DNA from: Heterostelium multicystogenum
Taxonomy: Eukaryota; Evosea; Eumycetozoa; Acytosteliales; Acytosteliaceae
Assembly: GCA_003667245.1 (NCBI GenBank)
Contig: RCNN01000136.1
Span: 1-52,804 of the forward strand
DNA: 52,804 nt
Direction: 5' to 3'
Shown: positions 30,956-41,840 of the stretch, one piece after another
Layout: every line of letters starts with the position of its first letter
Numbering within the stretch: the stretch's first letter is position 1
Program-made: the position numbers and the translations under genes
The notes under the pieces: generated by a model
What the model was told of the DNA's origin: nothing
The model's input: the letters and a program-made list of their open reading frames with translations, nothing else
The model's database searches: none

Positions 30956-33900
30956 GACTCAACCGGCTCCAGGCGCACCGGCTCTTTGCGCCAGCGACGG
31001 CCGAGGCGGTCGAAATACAGGTAGATCACCGGGGTGGTAAACAGGGTCAACACCTGGCTCACCAGCAACCCGCCCACCATCACCAGGCCAAGCGGCTGGC
31101 GCAACTCGGCGCCGGAGCCGGTGGCGAGCATCAACGGCACGGCACCGAACAGCGCCGCCAGGGTGGTCATCAGGATCGGCCGGAAGCGCAACAGCGCCGC
31201 CTGGTAGATCGCGGTTTGCGGGTCCAGGCCCTGGTTGCGCTCAGCGTCGAGGGCAAAGTCGATCATCATGATCGCGTTCTTCTTCACGATGCCGATCAGC
31301 AGGATGATGCCGATGATCGCGATCATCCCCAGGTCGTTGCCACTGAGCAGCAAGGCCAGCAAGGCGCCCACCGCTGCCGACGGCAGGGTCGAGAGGATGG
31401 TGATCGGGTGGATGTAGCTCTCGTAGAGCACCCCGAGCACGATGTACATGGTCACCACCGCCGCCAGGATCAGCAGCAAGGTACTCGACAGCGAAGCCTC
31501 GAATGCCTGGGCCGCGCCCTGGAACTGGGTCTGCACGCCCACCGGCATGCCGATGTCTTTCTGGGTCTGGTTGATCAGTTCGACGCCCTTGCCCAGCGCC
31601 ACGCCGGGGGCCAGGTTGAACGACATCATCACCGCCGGGAACTGACCGATATGCGCGATTGCCAACTGGGCCTGGCGCTGTTCCACATGGGCCAGGCTCG
31701 ACAGCCGCACCTGGCCGCCGTCGGTGGTTTTCACATGGATCTGGTTCAGGGCGTCCGGGCCGAGGGTTTCACCGGACTGGGCCTGCAATACCACGCGGTA
31801 CTGGCTGGCCTGGGTGTAGATGGTGGATATCTGCCGCTGGCCGAACGCGTCGTACAGCGCGTCGGTGATGGTCGACACCGACACGCCAAGGCGCGATGCG
31901 GCGTCACGGTCGATCACCAGGTACACCTGCAGGCCCTTGTCCTGCAGGTCGCTGGCGACGTCGGAGAGTTCCGGCAACTGGCTGAGGGCGTGTACCAGCT
32001 TTTCACTCCACAAGGCCAGCAGCTCGGCGTCCGGCGAGGACATGCTGAACTGGTACTGGGTACGGCTGACGCGGTCTTCGATGGTCAGGTCCTGCACCGG
32101 CTGCATGAACAGGCGAATCCCCACCAGCTTGTCCAACTGCGGCTGCAGGCGCGTGATGATCTGCGCCGCGCTCAGGTCCCGTTCGCCGTGGGGCTTGAGG
32201 TTGATCAGCAGGCGACCACTGTTGAGGGTGGCGTTATCACCGTCTACCCCGATATAGGACGACAGGCTCTCCACCGCCGGGTCTTCGAGGATGATCTTCG
32301 CCAGTTCCTGCTGGCGCTGGCTCATCGCCGCAAGGAAATCGACTGTGGCGCTTCGGAAATGCCCTGGATCACGCCGGTGTCCTGCACCGGGAAGAAGCCC
32401 TTGGGCACTACCATGTACAACACCACGGTCAGGCCCAGGGTGGCGATGGCCACCAGCAGGGTCAGCGGCTGATGCCTGAGCACCCACTGCAACTTGCGCC
32501 CGTAGGCCTCGATCAGCCAGTCGATCCAGGCGCCGCTGGCCTTGTAGAAACGGCCCTGCTCGTCCTCTTTCGGCTCACGCTTGAGCAACCGCGCGCACAT
32601 CATCGGCGTCAGGGTCAGGGACACCACCAGGGAAATCAGGATCGCCACCGCCAGGGTGATCGCGAATTCACGGAACAAGCGCCCCACCACGTCCGCCATG
32701 AACAGCAGCGGGATCAATACCGCGATCAGCGACAGGGTCAGGGAAATCAGGGTGAAGCCGATCTGCTTGGCGCCCTTGAGCGCCGCATTGAGCGGTGTAT
32801 CGCCTTCCTCGATGTAGCGGGAAATGTTCTCCAGCATCACGATGGCGTCGTCCACCACAAAACCGGTGGCGATGGTCAGCGCCATCAGCGTCAGGTTGTT
32901 GATGGAGAAACCGGCGAGGTACATCACGCCGAAGGTGCCCACCAGGGACAGCGGCACGGCGATGGACGGAATAATGGTCGCGCTGAAGCGGCGCAGGAAC
33001 AGGAACGTCACCATCACCACCAGGGCAATGGCGATCAGCAATTCGTGTTGTACATCCTTGACCGAGGCCCGGATGGTCTGGGTACGGTCGGTAAGCACCG
33101 TCACGTCCAGGCCCGCCGGCAGGTTGTCGGTGATGCTTGGCAACAGCGCCTTGATCCGGTCCACCACCTCGATGACGTTGGCCCCGGGCTGGCGCTGGAT
33201 GTTCAGCAGGACCGCCTGGTTTTCGTTGGCCCAGGCCGCGAGGCGTTCGTTCTCGGCGCCGTCGACGATCTGCGCCACATCCTTGAGCCGCAACGGCGCG
33301 CCGTTGTTGTAGGCGAGGATCAGTTCGGCGTATTCCTTGGGCGAGACCAACTGGTCGTTGGCGTCGAGCATCGACACCCGCGTGGGGCCGTCAAAGTTAC
33401 CCTTGGGCTGGTTGACGTTGGAGGCGGCGATCAGGGTGCGCACATCCGACAGGTTCAGGCCGTTGGCCGCCAGGGCCTCGGGGTTGACCTTGATCCGCAC
33501 CGCCTGGCGCTGGCCGCCGGCGATGCTGACCATGCCGACGCCGCTGATCTGCGCGATCTTCTGCGCCATGCGCGTGTCGACCAGGTCATTGAGCTTGGGC
33601 AGCAACATGGTCTTGGAGGTGATGGCCAGGGTCAGCACCGGGGTATCCGCCGGGTTGACCTTGTTGTACACCGGCGGCGCCGGCAGGTCCTTGGGCAGCA
33701 GGTTGGTGGCGGCGTTGATCGCGGCCTGCACCTGTTGCTCGGCGACATCCATGTTGATGTCGAGGTTGAAACGCAGGGTCAGCACCGAGGCGCCGCCGGA
33801 GCTGGTGGACGCCATCTGGGTCAGGCCGGGCATCTGCCCGAACTGACGCTCAAGGGGCGCCGTGACCGCGCTGGTCATTACGTCCGGACTGGCGCCGGGG

Positions 33901-34052
33901 TACAGGGTCATCACCCGGATGGTCGGGTAATCCACTTGGGGCAAGGCCGAGACCGGCAGCAGGCGATAAGCGATCACGCCAGCCAGGACAATGGCCAGCA
34001 TGCTCAGGGTAGTGGCTACCGGGCGAAGGATGAACAGCCGCGAGAGGTTCAT
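30952..34052 (-). CDS. muxB: RND multidrug efflux transporter MuxB
   Basis: This RND pump subunit (MdtB-like, about 1033 residues) partners MuxC. It begins with [20 protein letters not shown] and contains the porter domains, TM4 with [20 protein letters not shown] (paired Asp for proton relay) and the C-terminal [19 protein letters not shown] single frame change near 32340 splits it; otherwise it is clean. It overlaps muxA and muxC by four bases at each end, giving the usual adaptor-pump-pump-channel order of MuxABC-OpmB/MdtABC systems. No repressor gene is adjacent. Confidence 0.93.
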
Positions 34053-35359
34053 GCGCCGCCCTTTTGCGCCTTGGCGGCATCAGCCGGGCCTTGTTGCGTC
34101 TTGGCTGCCGGCTGGCCCTGGAGGTGTTCGGTCGGCGTGGTCGGCACTTCAGTGCTGTCGTTGACCACTTCAATGTCGCTGCCGTCCTTCAGGCGGTCGG
34201 TGCCTTCCAGCACCACGCGGTCGCCGGCGGCCAGGCCTTGCTTGATCACGGTGTTGTCGCCGTCGGAATCACCGATCACCAGCGGACGCACCTTGACCTT
34301 CTTGTCGCCATCGAGCACGTAGACGAAGGTGCCGGTATTGCCGAACTGAATCGCCGCCGACGGCGCCAGCACCACGTTGTGCAGGGTGTCGGCCAGCAGG
34401 TGCACGTTCACGAACTGGTTGGGGAACAGCGCCTGGTCCTTGTTATCGAACCGCGCCTTGAATTTCAGGGTGCCGGTGGTGACGTCGATCTGGTTATCGA
34501 GGCTCTGCAGCACGCCCGTGGCTTTCACCGCGACATCGCCACGGTCCCAGGCTTCCACCGGCAGCTTGTTGCCGGCGTGATAACGCGCCAGCACGGTTTC
34601 CAGGGTGTTTTCCGGCAACGTGAAGACCACGCTGATGGGTTGGGTCTGGGTGATCACCGCCAGGAAGGTGGTGTCGTTGGCGGCGACGAGGTTGCCCACG
34701 TCTACCTGGCGCAGGCCGACACGACCGGTGATCGGGGCGCGGATCTTGGTGAATTCGAGGTTGAGCTTGGCGTCATCCACCGCGCCCTGGTTGGTCTTGA
34801 CCGTGCCCTGGTACTGCAACACCAGTGCTTCGGCGGTGTCCAGGGTCTGCTTGGCGATACTGTCCTGGGCATACAGGTCGCGATAACGCTGCACGTCGAC
34901 CTGGGCGTTTTTCAGCTGGGCCTGGTTCTGCAGCAACGTGCCCTGGGCCTGGAGCAAGGCATTCTGGTAACTGCGCGGGTCGATTTCCGCCAGCAGGTCA
35001 CCGGCCTTGACCATCTGCCCCTCTTCAAAGGCGATCTTGACCAGCTCTCCGCCAACCCGGCTGCGCACATTGATGGTGTTGAGTGCCGTCACCGTACCCA
35101 GCGCCTTGTAGTACACCGGGAATTCGCCCAGCACCGCCGGCGCCACACGCACCGGCACCGGGCCAGTGGAACCCCCAAAGCCCGGGCGCATCATCCCCGA
35201 CTTGCCGGCATGCCCGGCGGGCTTCTTCTCGGCGCTGTCCTTGTGGCTGGTGCCAGGCCAGAACTTCCAGCACAGGCCGGCAATGACCAGCAGCACGAGA
35301 AGGCCGAACAGCCAGCGGCGGGAGTGACGAGGGGTGGATTGCATGGAGTGATCAACCAT
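34049..35359 (-). CDS. muxA: RND efflux membrane-fusion protein MuxA
   Basis: This periplasmic adaptor is intact at 436 residues. The N-terminal anchor helix is [19 protein letters not shown]; the barrel-sandwich starts at [20 protein letters not shown], a coiled hairpin follows ([20 protein letters not shown]), then [20 protein letters not shown] and the membrane-proximal [18 protein letters not shown]. It is the first gene of muxABC-opmB. The ATG at 35359 was chosen over [10 protein letters not shown] (35344) because both have plausible spacing and the upstream one is longer; this is not certain. About 145 bases separate it from the tpx terminator, and the promoter should lie there. Confidence 0.93.
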   Translation of the reverse strand: MVDHSMQSTPRHSRRWLFGLLVLLVIAGLCWKFWPGTSHKDSAEKKPAGHAGKSGMMRPGFGGSTGPVPVRVAPAVLGEFPVYYKALGTVTALNTINVRSRVGGELVKIAFEEGQMVKAGDLLAEIDPRSYQNALLQAQGTLLQNQAQLKNAQVDVQRYRDLYAQDSIAKQTLDTAEALVLQYQGTVKTNQGAVDDAKLNLEFTKIRAPITGRVGLRQVDVGNLVAANDTTFLAVITQTQPISVVFTLPENTLETVLARYHAGNKLPVEAWDRGDVAVKATGVLQSLDNQIDVTTGTLKFKARFDNKDQALFPNQFVNVHLLADTLHNVVLAPSAAIQFGNTGTFVYVLDGDKKVKVRPLVIGDSDGDNTVIKQGLAAGDRVVLEGTDRLKDGSDIEVVNDSTEVPTTPTEHLQGQPAAKTQQGPADAAKAQKGGA

Positions 35360-35505
35360 TGGGTGCGAGAGCTTCTTCTTCGGGAGGCTGAAAGATAAGC
35401 ACTGGGGCGCGTTAAGAAAAGCGCCTTTACCGGCTATTTACCTTGGATTACAACTTTTAACTTCTGTGCTTAGTCCATTCGCTATCTGGCTAAGCATCTG
35501 AAGCA

Positions 35506-35538
35506 CAAATAAAAACGGCCTGGACTAGGCCAGGCCGT
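35506..35538 (-). terminator. Intrinsic terminator after tpx
   Basis: On the minus strand ACGGCCTGG pairs with CCAGGCCGT (9-bp stem, six-base loop, 35515-35538), followed by TTTTTATTTG. It stands 52 bases past the tpx stop and shields muxA from readthrough. Confidence 0.85.
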
Positions 35539-35589
35539 AATACTGCATCACGCGTGTTACTGCAAAACGACAGTAATGCGTAGTAACAG

Positions 35590-36090
35590 TTACTTCAAAA
35601 CAGCCAGGGCTGCCTCGTAGTTCGGCTCTTGGCCAATTTCGCTGACCAGTTCGCTGTGCAGTACGTTGTCGTTCTCGTCCAGTACCACGACGGCACGGGC
35701 GGTCAGGCCGCGGAGCGGGCCATCAGCAAGCGCTACACCGTAGTCGACAGCAAAGGCTGCCTCACGGAAGTCCGACAGGTTCTTCACGTTTTCCAGGCCT
35801 TCGGCACCGCAGAAACGCGCCTGGGCAAATGGCAGGTCGGTGGAGATGCACAACACTACGGTGTTGTTCACGTCGTTGACCTGAGCGTTGAACTTGCGAA
35901 CCGAAGTGGCGCAGGTCGGGGTATCAACGCTTGGGAAAATGTTCAGCACTTTGCGCTTGCCGGCGAAAGTCGCCAGGGTCGCGTCAGACAGGTCGCCGGC
36001 AGTCAGGGTGAAGTCTGGCGCCTTGGCGCCGACTTTCGGCAAATCGCCTTCGACCTGGACAGGGTTGCCTCGGAGGGTAACTTGAGCCAT
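35590..36090 (-). CDS. tpx: Thiol peroxidase Tpx
   Basis: This atypical 2-Cys peroxiredoxin reduces hydrogen and alkyl peroxides using thioredoxin. It is intact at 166 residues, the usual size. The peroxidatic Cys is in [14 protein letters not shown] (near residue 60) and the resolving Cys in [13 protein letters not shown] (near 94). The start [15 protein letters not shown] matches the family. It has its own terminator and a 108-base upstream gap, so it is probably transcribed alone even though it lies at the end of the long sulfur-related run. Confidence 0.95.
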   Translation of the reverse strand: MAQVTLRGNPVQVEGDLPKVGAKAPDFTLTAGDLSDATLATFAGKRKVLNIFPSVDTPTCATSVRKFNAQVNDVNNTVVLCISTDLPFAQARFCGAEGLENVKNLSDFREAAFAVDYGVALADGPLRGLTARAVVVLDENDNVLHSELVSEIGQEPNYEAALAVLK

Positions 36091-36198
36091 GAACGGAATC
36101 CTTCTAGTGGTGGTAGTGAAACGAATTTCAGGTGCCGAAGTTAAACACAAAGTTCGATTGGCACCTATGGGCGGACGCAAATTGTCATGGTGCGAGGC

Positions 36199-37408
36199 TC
36201 AACGCCCCGCCGCCACGAACCCGCGCTGCAGATCCTCGATCAACGCCTCCACATCCTCCAGCCCACATGCAGGCGCACCACCGGGTTCAATCCACGGTCG
36301 GCGGCGCTCTGGCGATCCTGTGTATCGGCCAGGGTCACCAGGCTTTCAAAGCCGCCCCAGGATGCGCCCAGGCCAAACAGCTGCAGGCCGTCGATAAACC
36401 GTTCGACGTAGCCGGCAATCCGCGCGGTCGAGTTCGAAGGACAGCAAACCGTTGCTCCCGCTGAAGTCACGCTTCCACAGCGCGTGGCCAGGATGCTCCG
36501 CCAGTGCCGGATGAAACACCCGCCTGACCTGCGGCTGCGCCTGCAACCACTGGGCAATCTTCAACGCCTGGCGCTCGTGCACGTCCAGCCGGGAAGCCAG
36601 GGTGCGTGCGCCACGCAGGATCAGGTAGGCATCGTCGGCACTCACTGCATTGCCAAAGGTATCGCTCATTTTCGCCAGGGCCGGCCATGCCGCTTCGGTG
36701 GTGCAGACGCTGCCCATCATCACGTCACTGTGGCCGCCAAGGTACTTGGTCAAGGCCATGATCGAGATGTCGGCACCCAGCGCCAGCGGGCGGTACAGGT
36801 ACGCCGAGCCCCAGGTGTTGTCCACCGCCAACAGAATGCCCCGCGGCTTGCACAGTGCGGCTAGCGCGGGCAGGTCACACAGTTCATACAGCAGCGAACC
36901 CGGCACTTCGGCGTAGACCATTTTGGTGTTGGCCTGCAGTTGCGCGTCCAGGCCGCTGCCGTCCGGGGCGAAATAGCTGACTTCGATGCCGAATGGCTGG
37001 AGGAACTCCCGGGCCAGTTTGCGCACCGGCGAATAGACGGCGTCGGTGATCAACACATGGTCGCCGGGCCGCAGGTAGGCCAGGAACGTCTGCGCCGCGG
37101 CGGCGAGCCCGGTGCCATACAGCCGTGTGCGATAGCCACCCTCAAGTTCGGTGACCAGGTCTTCAAGGGCAAAAGCAGTGGGATTGCCGCGTGCGCCGTA
37201 ACTCAGGACCCGCTCACTGTCGCGTCGGGAGCGCGCGTCACGCATCTGGGGCCAGGTTGTCGAACAGCACGGTGCTCAGGCGGGTGATCGGTACGTTCAC
37301 CGCCCGACCACCATTGCCGCCTTCGGTACGCGCCGCGTGAATCAGCCGGGTACGCACCCGTGACGCGGGCAACAACGGCTTGAGACTGGCGATTTCCGCT
37401 TCGCTCAT
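36199..37408 (-). CDS. Cys/Met metabolism PLP-dependent lyase
   Basis: This enzyme of the cystathionine beta/gamma-lyase family has about 403 residues. Visible parts are VNVPITRLSTVLFDN, GNPTAFALEDLVTELEGG, LYGTGLAAAAQTFLAYLRPGD, LAVDNTWGS and the PLP lysine in MALTKYLGGHSDVMMGSV; the C-terminus is SWGGFESLV...GLNPVVRLHVG. It should cleave C-S bonds of a cystathionine- or cysteine-like substrate. Frame changes occur near 36270, 36425 and 37245. The start is taken at the ATG 37406-37408, whose ATGA would overlap the upstream rhodanese stop. As written, the rhodanese frame continues into this gene without a stop, so the junction is uncertain. Confidence 0.85.
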
Positions 37409-38912
37409 CTGTGCCAACAGGCCAATTTCCCAGGCGAGATATTGGCGGGCAGCGTCCTTGTTGCCGCTGTGGCGGTCGTGGGTGAAGAACAGGAAGTCGA
37501 TGCACTGGTTGTCCGGAGGCGTTTGCGCATCCTCGATCACCGGCAAACCGGCCGCAACCCACGCGGCATAGCCGCCGTCGAGCAAACGCACATCGCCGCC
37601 CAAGCCCAACGCAGCAAAAAGCGGCCAGCGCCGGATCATCAGCCAGCAGCACCAGTGGACGCCCACCCGCGGTCAACCGCGAACGAATCGACCAGCGCGA
37701 ACCGACAATCCGGCCCTTGCGATGGATCATGCTCGGGCGCAGGTCCACCAGGTCCACGGTGTCGTCCTTCAGCGCATCGGCCAGCGCCTGCACCGAGATC
37801 AGCGGCAGCGCGTCAAAGGGCACGGCCTCCTTGGCCTCCAGCGCCAGTCCACTGTGGACGCCACCCTCGAGCACATACGCCTCATGCCCCAACTGCCGCA
37901 GCCAACTGGCGACAATCGGCGCACGCACACCATCACTGTCCAACAGCACCACCCGCGCCTGACGCACGCCGATGTACAGGTCAGTGGACTGGATCAACTG
38001 CCCGCCCGGCGTGTGTTGCGCCCCCGGCAAACTGCCGGCGGCAAATTCTTCAGCGGTACGCACATCGCACAGGAACAGGCTACGGGCCGGTCCCGCCGCC
38101 CATTGCCGGACCTGCTCCGCCTTGACACTGACCACCCCTGCCCTCTCCGCCAACTTCCGGGCAGCTTCGCGCTGCCGGCCCAGATCCGTCGAGACCTGGT
38201 CGGCATAACGCCGAGTGCTGCCATGCTCCAGCTTGAAGTCCGCCAGGTACCAACCCTGGGTACCGTTTTCCAATGCATAAACCGGGTTCTTCACACCCAG
38301 ATTGATCAACGTCTGGGCACCGATAATGCTGCGGGTACGCCGGCGCAGTTGACCACGATCGGCGTGGTTTCATCCGGCACCAGGTCGTGCACGCGGTAAC
38401 CCAGCTCACCATTGGGCAGCAGATCGAACCGGGAATGGTCATCTTGCGGTATTCATCGAACGGCCGACCGTCCAGCACCAACCAACGGCTCGCCCGTGGC
38501 CTGCCAGTCCGCCAGTTGCTGCGCGGTGACGTGGGGTGTGTGGCTGGCCTCTTCCACCAATTCGCCAAAGGCTTTCGACGGCACATGCACCCCGGCGAAC
38601 AACTGCAAACCCGCCGCCTGCCAAGCGTTCGCACCCCTTCCAGCACATGCACATGGCGGTAGCCCAGCGCTTGCAAACGCAGTGCCGTGCGCGCAGCCAC
38701 ATCGCCGCCGTCCTGGTCGTAGATCACCAGGCGCACCCGGGGATTCGGTGCCAGGCGCTGCACCTCCAGTTCCAGGCGGCTATAGGGCAGGTTCACCCCG
38801 TGAAACAGGTGGCCTCGCCGTATTGGCCGTGCTCGCGTACGTCGAACAGGGCGATTTCCTGGCCGTCAAACAGCCATTGTTGCAATTGCCCGGGTGTGAT
38901 GGTCTGGCTCAT
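37405..38912 (-). CDS. Four-domain rhodanese (thiosulfate sulfurtransferase)
   Basis: This cytoplasmic protein of about 500 residues is built from four rhodanese repeats. The repeats begin near IALFDVREHGQYGEA, VVLDGRPFDEYRKMTIPGS, LFLCDVRTAEEFAAGSLPG and VDLVDLRPSMIHRKGRIVG. Only repeat 2 has a cysteine at the active-site loop (VVNCAGRTRS); repeats 1, 3 and 4 have YDQDGG, LLDSDGVRA and LADDPAL there. The protein begins MSQTITPGQLQQWLFDGQE and contains a CIDFLFFTHDRHSGNK segment after repeat 4. Frame changes lie near 37635, 38355, 38420, 38485 and 38630-38790. It resembles the P. aeruginosa PA2603 type, which lies beside the thiol dioxygenase gene PA2602. It likely handles sulfane sulfur released by the neighbouring lyase. 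Confidence 0.85.
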
Positions 38913-38937
38913 GGAAGTCCCGCAAAAAATAGATGGG

Positions 38938-39585
38938 TTACTGCAAGGCCAGCGAACGCTCGCCGGCGGCCACTTCACGGCCCTTGGCATAGGCCCGCTG
39001 GACTGCCGGGCGCGCCTTTGATGCGCAGACGCCAGGCCTGGATGTTCGGGTAGTCCGCCAGGTCCTGGCCTTGGCGCAGGGGCTGGATCCACGGGAAAAT
39101 CGCCATGTCGGCCACCGAATATTCGCCCGCCACATACGGCACCTCGCCAGGCGCTGCTCCAGCACCCGATACAGGCGCGTGGCTTCGGCGTTCAGCAGGT
39201 CCAGGGCAAAGGGAATCGGTTCCGGGGCCTTCTCCTTGAACAGCTGCAACTGGCTCAGGTACGGGTGATATGCCCTACCTGCCAGAACAGCCATTCCTGG
39301 ACCTTCTGGCGCTCGGCGGTACCGGCGGGCGGCAGGAAGCGCCCGGCCTGGTCGGCCAGGTAGTTCAGGATCGCCCCGGACTCGGAACAGGCTCAGGGGT
39401 GCTTCAAGGCGGTGGTCGACAATCGCCGGAATCCGCCCATTCGCACTGATGCGCTGGAAGCTTTCCTGCTTCTGCGCGCCTTCGCGGATGTTGACCGGAA
39501 TCAGGCGGTACTCCGCCTCCAGCTCTTCCAGCAGGATGCCGACTTTCAGGCCGTTGCCCGTAGGCCAGTAATACAGATCAATCAT
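38938..39585 (-). CDS. Glutathione S-transferase family protein
   Basis: The protein has about 216 residues. The thioredoxin-like N-terminal domain is MIDLYYWPTGNGLKVGILLEE..., with the cis-Pro motif NGRIPAIVD and the glutathione-binding Glu-Ser (LFESGAILNYL) after a frame correction. The helical C-terminal domain includes HPYLSQLQLFKEKAPEP. This resembles YghU/YfcG-type disulfide-bond reductases rather than detoxifying classes. Frame changes lie near 39020, 39150, 39270 and 39388. It sits 25 bases upstream of the rhodanese start and may feed glutathione-bound sulfur to it. Confidence 0.82.
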   Translation of the reverse strand: MIDLYYWPTGNGLKVGILLEELEAEYRLIPVNIREGAQKQESFQRISANGRIPAIVDHRLEAPLSLFRVRGDPELPGRPGRALPAARRYRRAPEGPGMAVLAGRAYHPYLSQLQLFKEKAPEPIPFALDLLNAEATRLYRVLEQRLARCRMWRANIRWPTWRFSRGSSPCAKARTWRTTRTSRPGVCASKARPAVQRAYAKGREVAAGERSLALQ

Positions 39586-39616
39586 AAAAAAACCCTGGAT
39601 GAACGCTGATCCAATT

Positions 39617-39702
39617 GTGGGAGCGGGCTTGCTCGCGAATGCGGTGTGTCAGCCAATGAATGCGTTACTGACCCCCGCATTCGCGATCAAGCCCGCTCCC
39701 AC
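39617..39702. repeat. REPIN E
   Basis: GTGGGAGCGGGCTTGCTCGC (39617-39636) pairs with an inverse arm ending at 39702 that carries one change (GCGATCAAGC instead of GCGAGCAAGC). The extension is AATGCGG paired with CCGCATT. The element separates the GST gene from the thiol dioxygenase gene within the minus-strand run. Confidence 0.9.
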
Positions 39703-39721
39703 ATTTTTATGTGTGTTGTGC

Positions 39722-40319
39722 TCAGGAATAGGCCCGGATTGAAGGCGCCATCTGCGAGGCGTTGTAGTTGAGGATCCGGCCGTCTGCTTCAACGCCATAA
39801 ACGGCCGTTAAGGGATTCCAGCGGCAGGCCGTACAGGTGGAAATGCAAGGTCGCCTGCTCACCCTCAACGCGAATACCCGTGCAGGTCTTCACCGAGGAA
39901 CGAGATAGAGGTGCCCGGCTGCACGACGACTTCTTTCTCAAGGGTCAGGGTGGTGAAGCCTTCCTCACGCCCTTCATCGTTGCGGCCATACACGTAGTTG
40001 ATTTCCTGGCCTTCAACGGCACTGATGATCGCCCAGGTTTCGTGGTTGTGCGGGAGGGTGCTTTTGCCCGGCAGCAACGAGTTCAGGTACAGGGTGGGCG
40101 TGTCGCCGTCGTCGTTCAGGCGATAGCGGAACGCGGTGCTGCCTGGCCCGGCACCGGCGCGGGGAATTCGCTGAAGTTGAACAGGTCCCGGCGCTCGGCC
40201 AGGGTTTCCAGCAGCCCGACGATTTCCACCAGGGCCGCGCGGTCTACGCCACGCTGGTTGATGACGCGGATCTGCTGCAGGAAGTCTTCGATAACGGCGG
40301 CACGGTTTGCGGTACTCAT
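39722..40319 (-). CDS. Cysteine dioxygenase-type thiol dioxygenase
   Basis: This cupin Fe(II) dioxygenase, about 199 residues, oxidises a thiol to a sulfinate. The metal site is LPHNHETWAIISAVEGQE (two His) with the third His in EDLHGYSR; the beta-barrel continues as EKEVVVQPGTSISFLGED. The N-terminal helices (EDFLQQIRVINQRG) are typical of the bacterial clade that includes the P. aeruginosa 3-mercaptopropionate dioxygenase PA2602, also next to a rhodanese gene. Substrate choice between cysteine and 3-mercaptopropionate cannot be settled here. Frame changes occur near 39800, 39880 and 40115. It starts 16 bases after the ABC ATPase stop. Confidence 0.85.
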
Positions 40320-40335
40320 GACGAGGTTCCTCTTG

Positions 40336-41162
40336 TTAGACGGACAGGGTGTAGCGGCTCAGGTTGGTCAACAGGTACGGATCGTTGGCGATCGGCGGCC
40401 GACGGCCGGGATCGCCCAAGGCATGGCGCAGGAATTCCTGGGTCCGTTCACTGGTGGGGGCGCTGGAAGATCTGCTCGGCGCTACCGTGCTCGACGATCA
40501 CGCCGTTTTCGGTGAAATAGACGATGTCGCTGATCTCTTCGGCAAAGCGCATTTCGTGGGTCACCAGCACGCAGGTCATGCCTTCTTCGGTCAGCTCGCG
40601 AATCACCGTCAGTACTTCACCGACGGTTTCCGGTCCAGGGCCGAGGTCACTTCATCGAACAGGATTCAGCTCGGGGCGCATCGCCAACGCCCGGGCAATC
40701 GCCACCCGCTGCTGTTGGCCGCCGGACAATTGGCCCGGATAGGCATCGGCCTTGTGCTCCATGCGCACCTTGGCCAACAGCGCCCGGGCATCTTTCTCGG
40801 CATCGGCACGGTTGCGACCGAGCACCTTGCGCGGGGGCGATCACCAGGTTTTCCAGCACGGACAAATGCGGGAACAGGTTGTATTGCTGGAACACAAAAC
40901 CCACACGCTTGCGCAGCTCGATGCGCTGCGCTTCCTGGGTCAGCGTATCGACCCGGGTTTCGCCCACGCGAATGGTGCCGCGCTGGGGCTGCAACAGGCC
41001 GGTGATACAGCGCAGGATGGTCGACTTGCCCGAGCCCGACGGGCCGATGATCGACACCGCCTGGCCGCGATGCACGTCGAGGTCGATGCCCTTGAGCACC
41101 CGGTTGTCACCGAACGACAGCTGCAAATCCCGCAGGCTGACCAGGGGTTCAATAGAAGGCAT
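40336..41162 (-). CDS. Polar amino-acid ABC transporter ATP-binding protein
   Basis: This GlnQ/HisP-type ATPase has about 275 residues. Walker A is GPSGSGKST (near residue 41) and the Q-loop [14 protein letters not shown]. The signature and Walker B lie in the stretch 40640-40740, which is interrupted by frame changes near 40455, 40630-40660 and 40840. The C-terminus [15 protein letters not shown] is the normal end of this family, followed by an unusual ~25-residue tail. It overlaps the second permease gene by 14 bases. With the two permeases and two binding proteins it makes a complete importer. Confidence 0.9.
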
Positions 41163-41840
41163 AACGGCGCTCCAGGCGTTGGGTCAAACGGGAAATCGGG
41201 TAGCAATAGGCAAAGAACAGCACCAGCAAACTCAGGTAGATCACCACGGTAAAGCCGGTCATGTTCACCGTGTTGCTGGCGATCTGTGCGGTGTCGATCA
41301 CGTCGTGCACGCCCACCAGCGACGCCAGGGCGGTGCCCATGGTGACCACCGCGTAGAGGTTCATCCACGGCGGCAACATGCGCTTGAAGCACTGGGCAGA
41401 ATGATCGAGCTGAATATCTGGCCGCGGGTGAATGCCAGTGAGCGCGCCGCCTCCCACTGGGTGCTGGGGATCGAGCCGATGGCGCCGCGAAAAATCTCCG
41501 CCACGTTGGCGCTGGCCGGCAATGCCAGGCCAATCGTCACCTTGACCCAGTCCGGGAACGACACGTAGCTGCTGCCGATATGGATCTCGAACGGGAACAC
41601 GTAGGTGGTGAAATAGATCAGCACCAGCCACGGTGCATTGCGGAAAACCTGCACCCAGATCCGCGCGGGCAACCGCAGCAGGCGCAGGGGTGACAGGGCC
41701 AACGCGCCCACCATCAGGCCCAGCAGCGAACCAAGACAATCGCCACCAGGCTGATCAGGATGTTTCTGGCCGAAACCAGTCACCAGCGCCGGCGACCATT
41801 GCAGCAACGCCGACAGCACCGGGAATGAATCAATGGCCAT
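41149..41840 (-). CDS. Amino-acid ABC transporter permease, second
   Basis: This HisMQ-type inner-membrane permease has about 230 residues. Recognisable parts are SLLGLMVGALALSPLRLL, RLPARIWVQVFRNAPWLVLI (EFFR-like FRNAPWL motif) and the EAA loop around WEAARSLAFTRGQIF. It ends with a transmembrane helix and [14 protein letters not shown]. Frame changes lie near 41395 and 41740-41770. Its start overlaps the first permease gene by 11 bases. Confidence 0.88.

Noticed and set aside
31216..35398. Long plus-strand open frames (up to ~616 residues) across muxA and muxB
   Set aside because: They are antisense to well-recognised RND genes, rich in His, Gln, Gly and Arg, and without domains or ribosome-binding sites.
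36130..36166. AGGTGCC/GGCACCT inverted repeat as a terminator between the PLP lyase and tpx
   Set aside because: The stem is only 7 bp with a 23-base loop and no T-run on either strand.
10309..39702. Repeated palindromes as a possible CRISPR array
   Set aside because: The copies are kilobases apart, each is a pair of inverted arms, and there are no regularly spaced units or cas genes. They fit REPINs.
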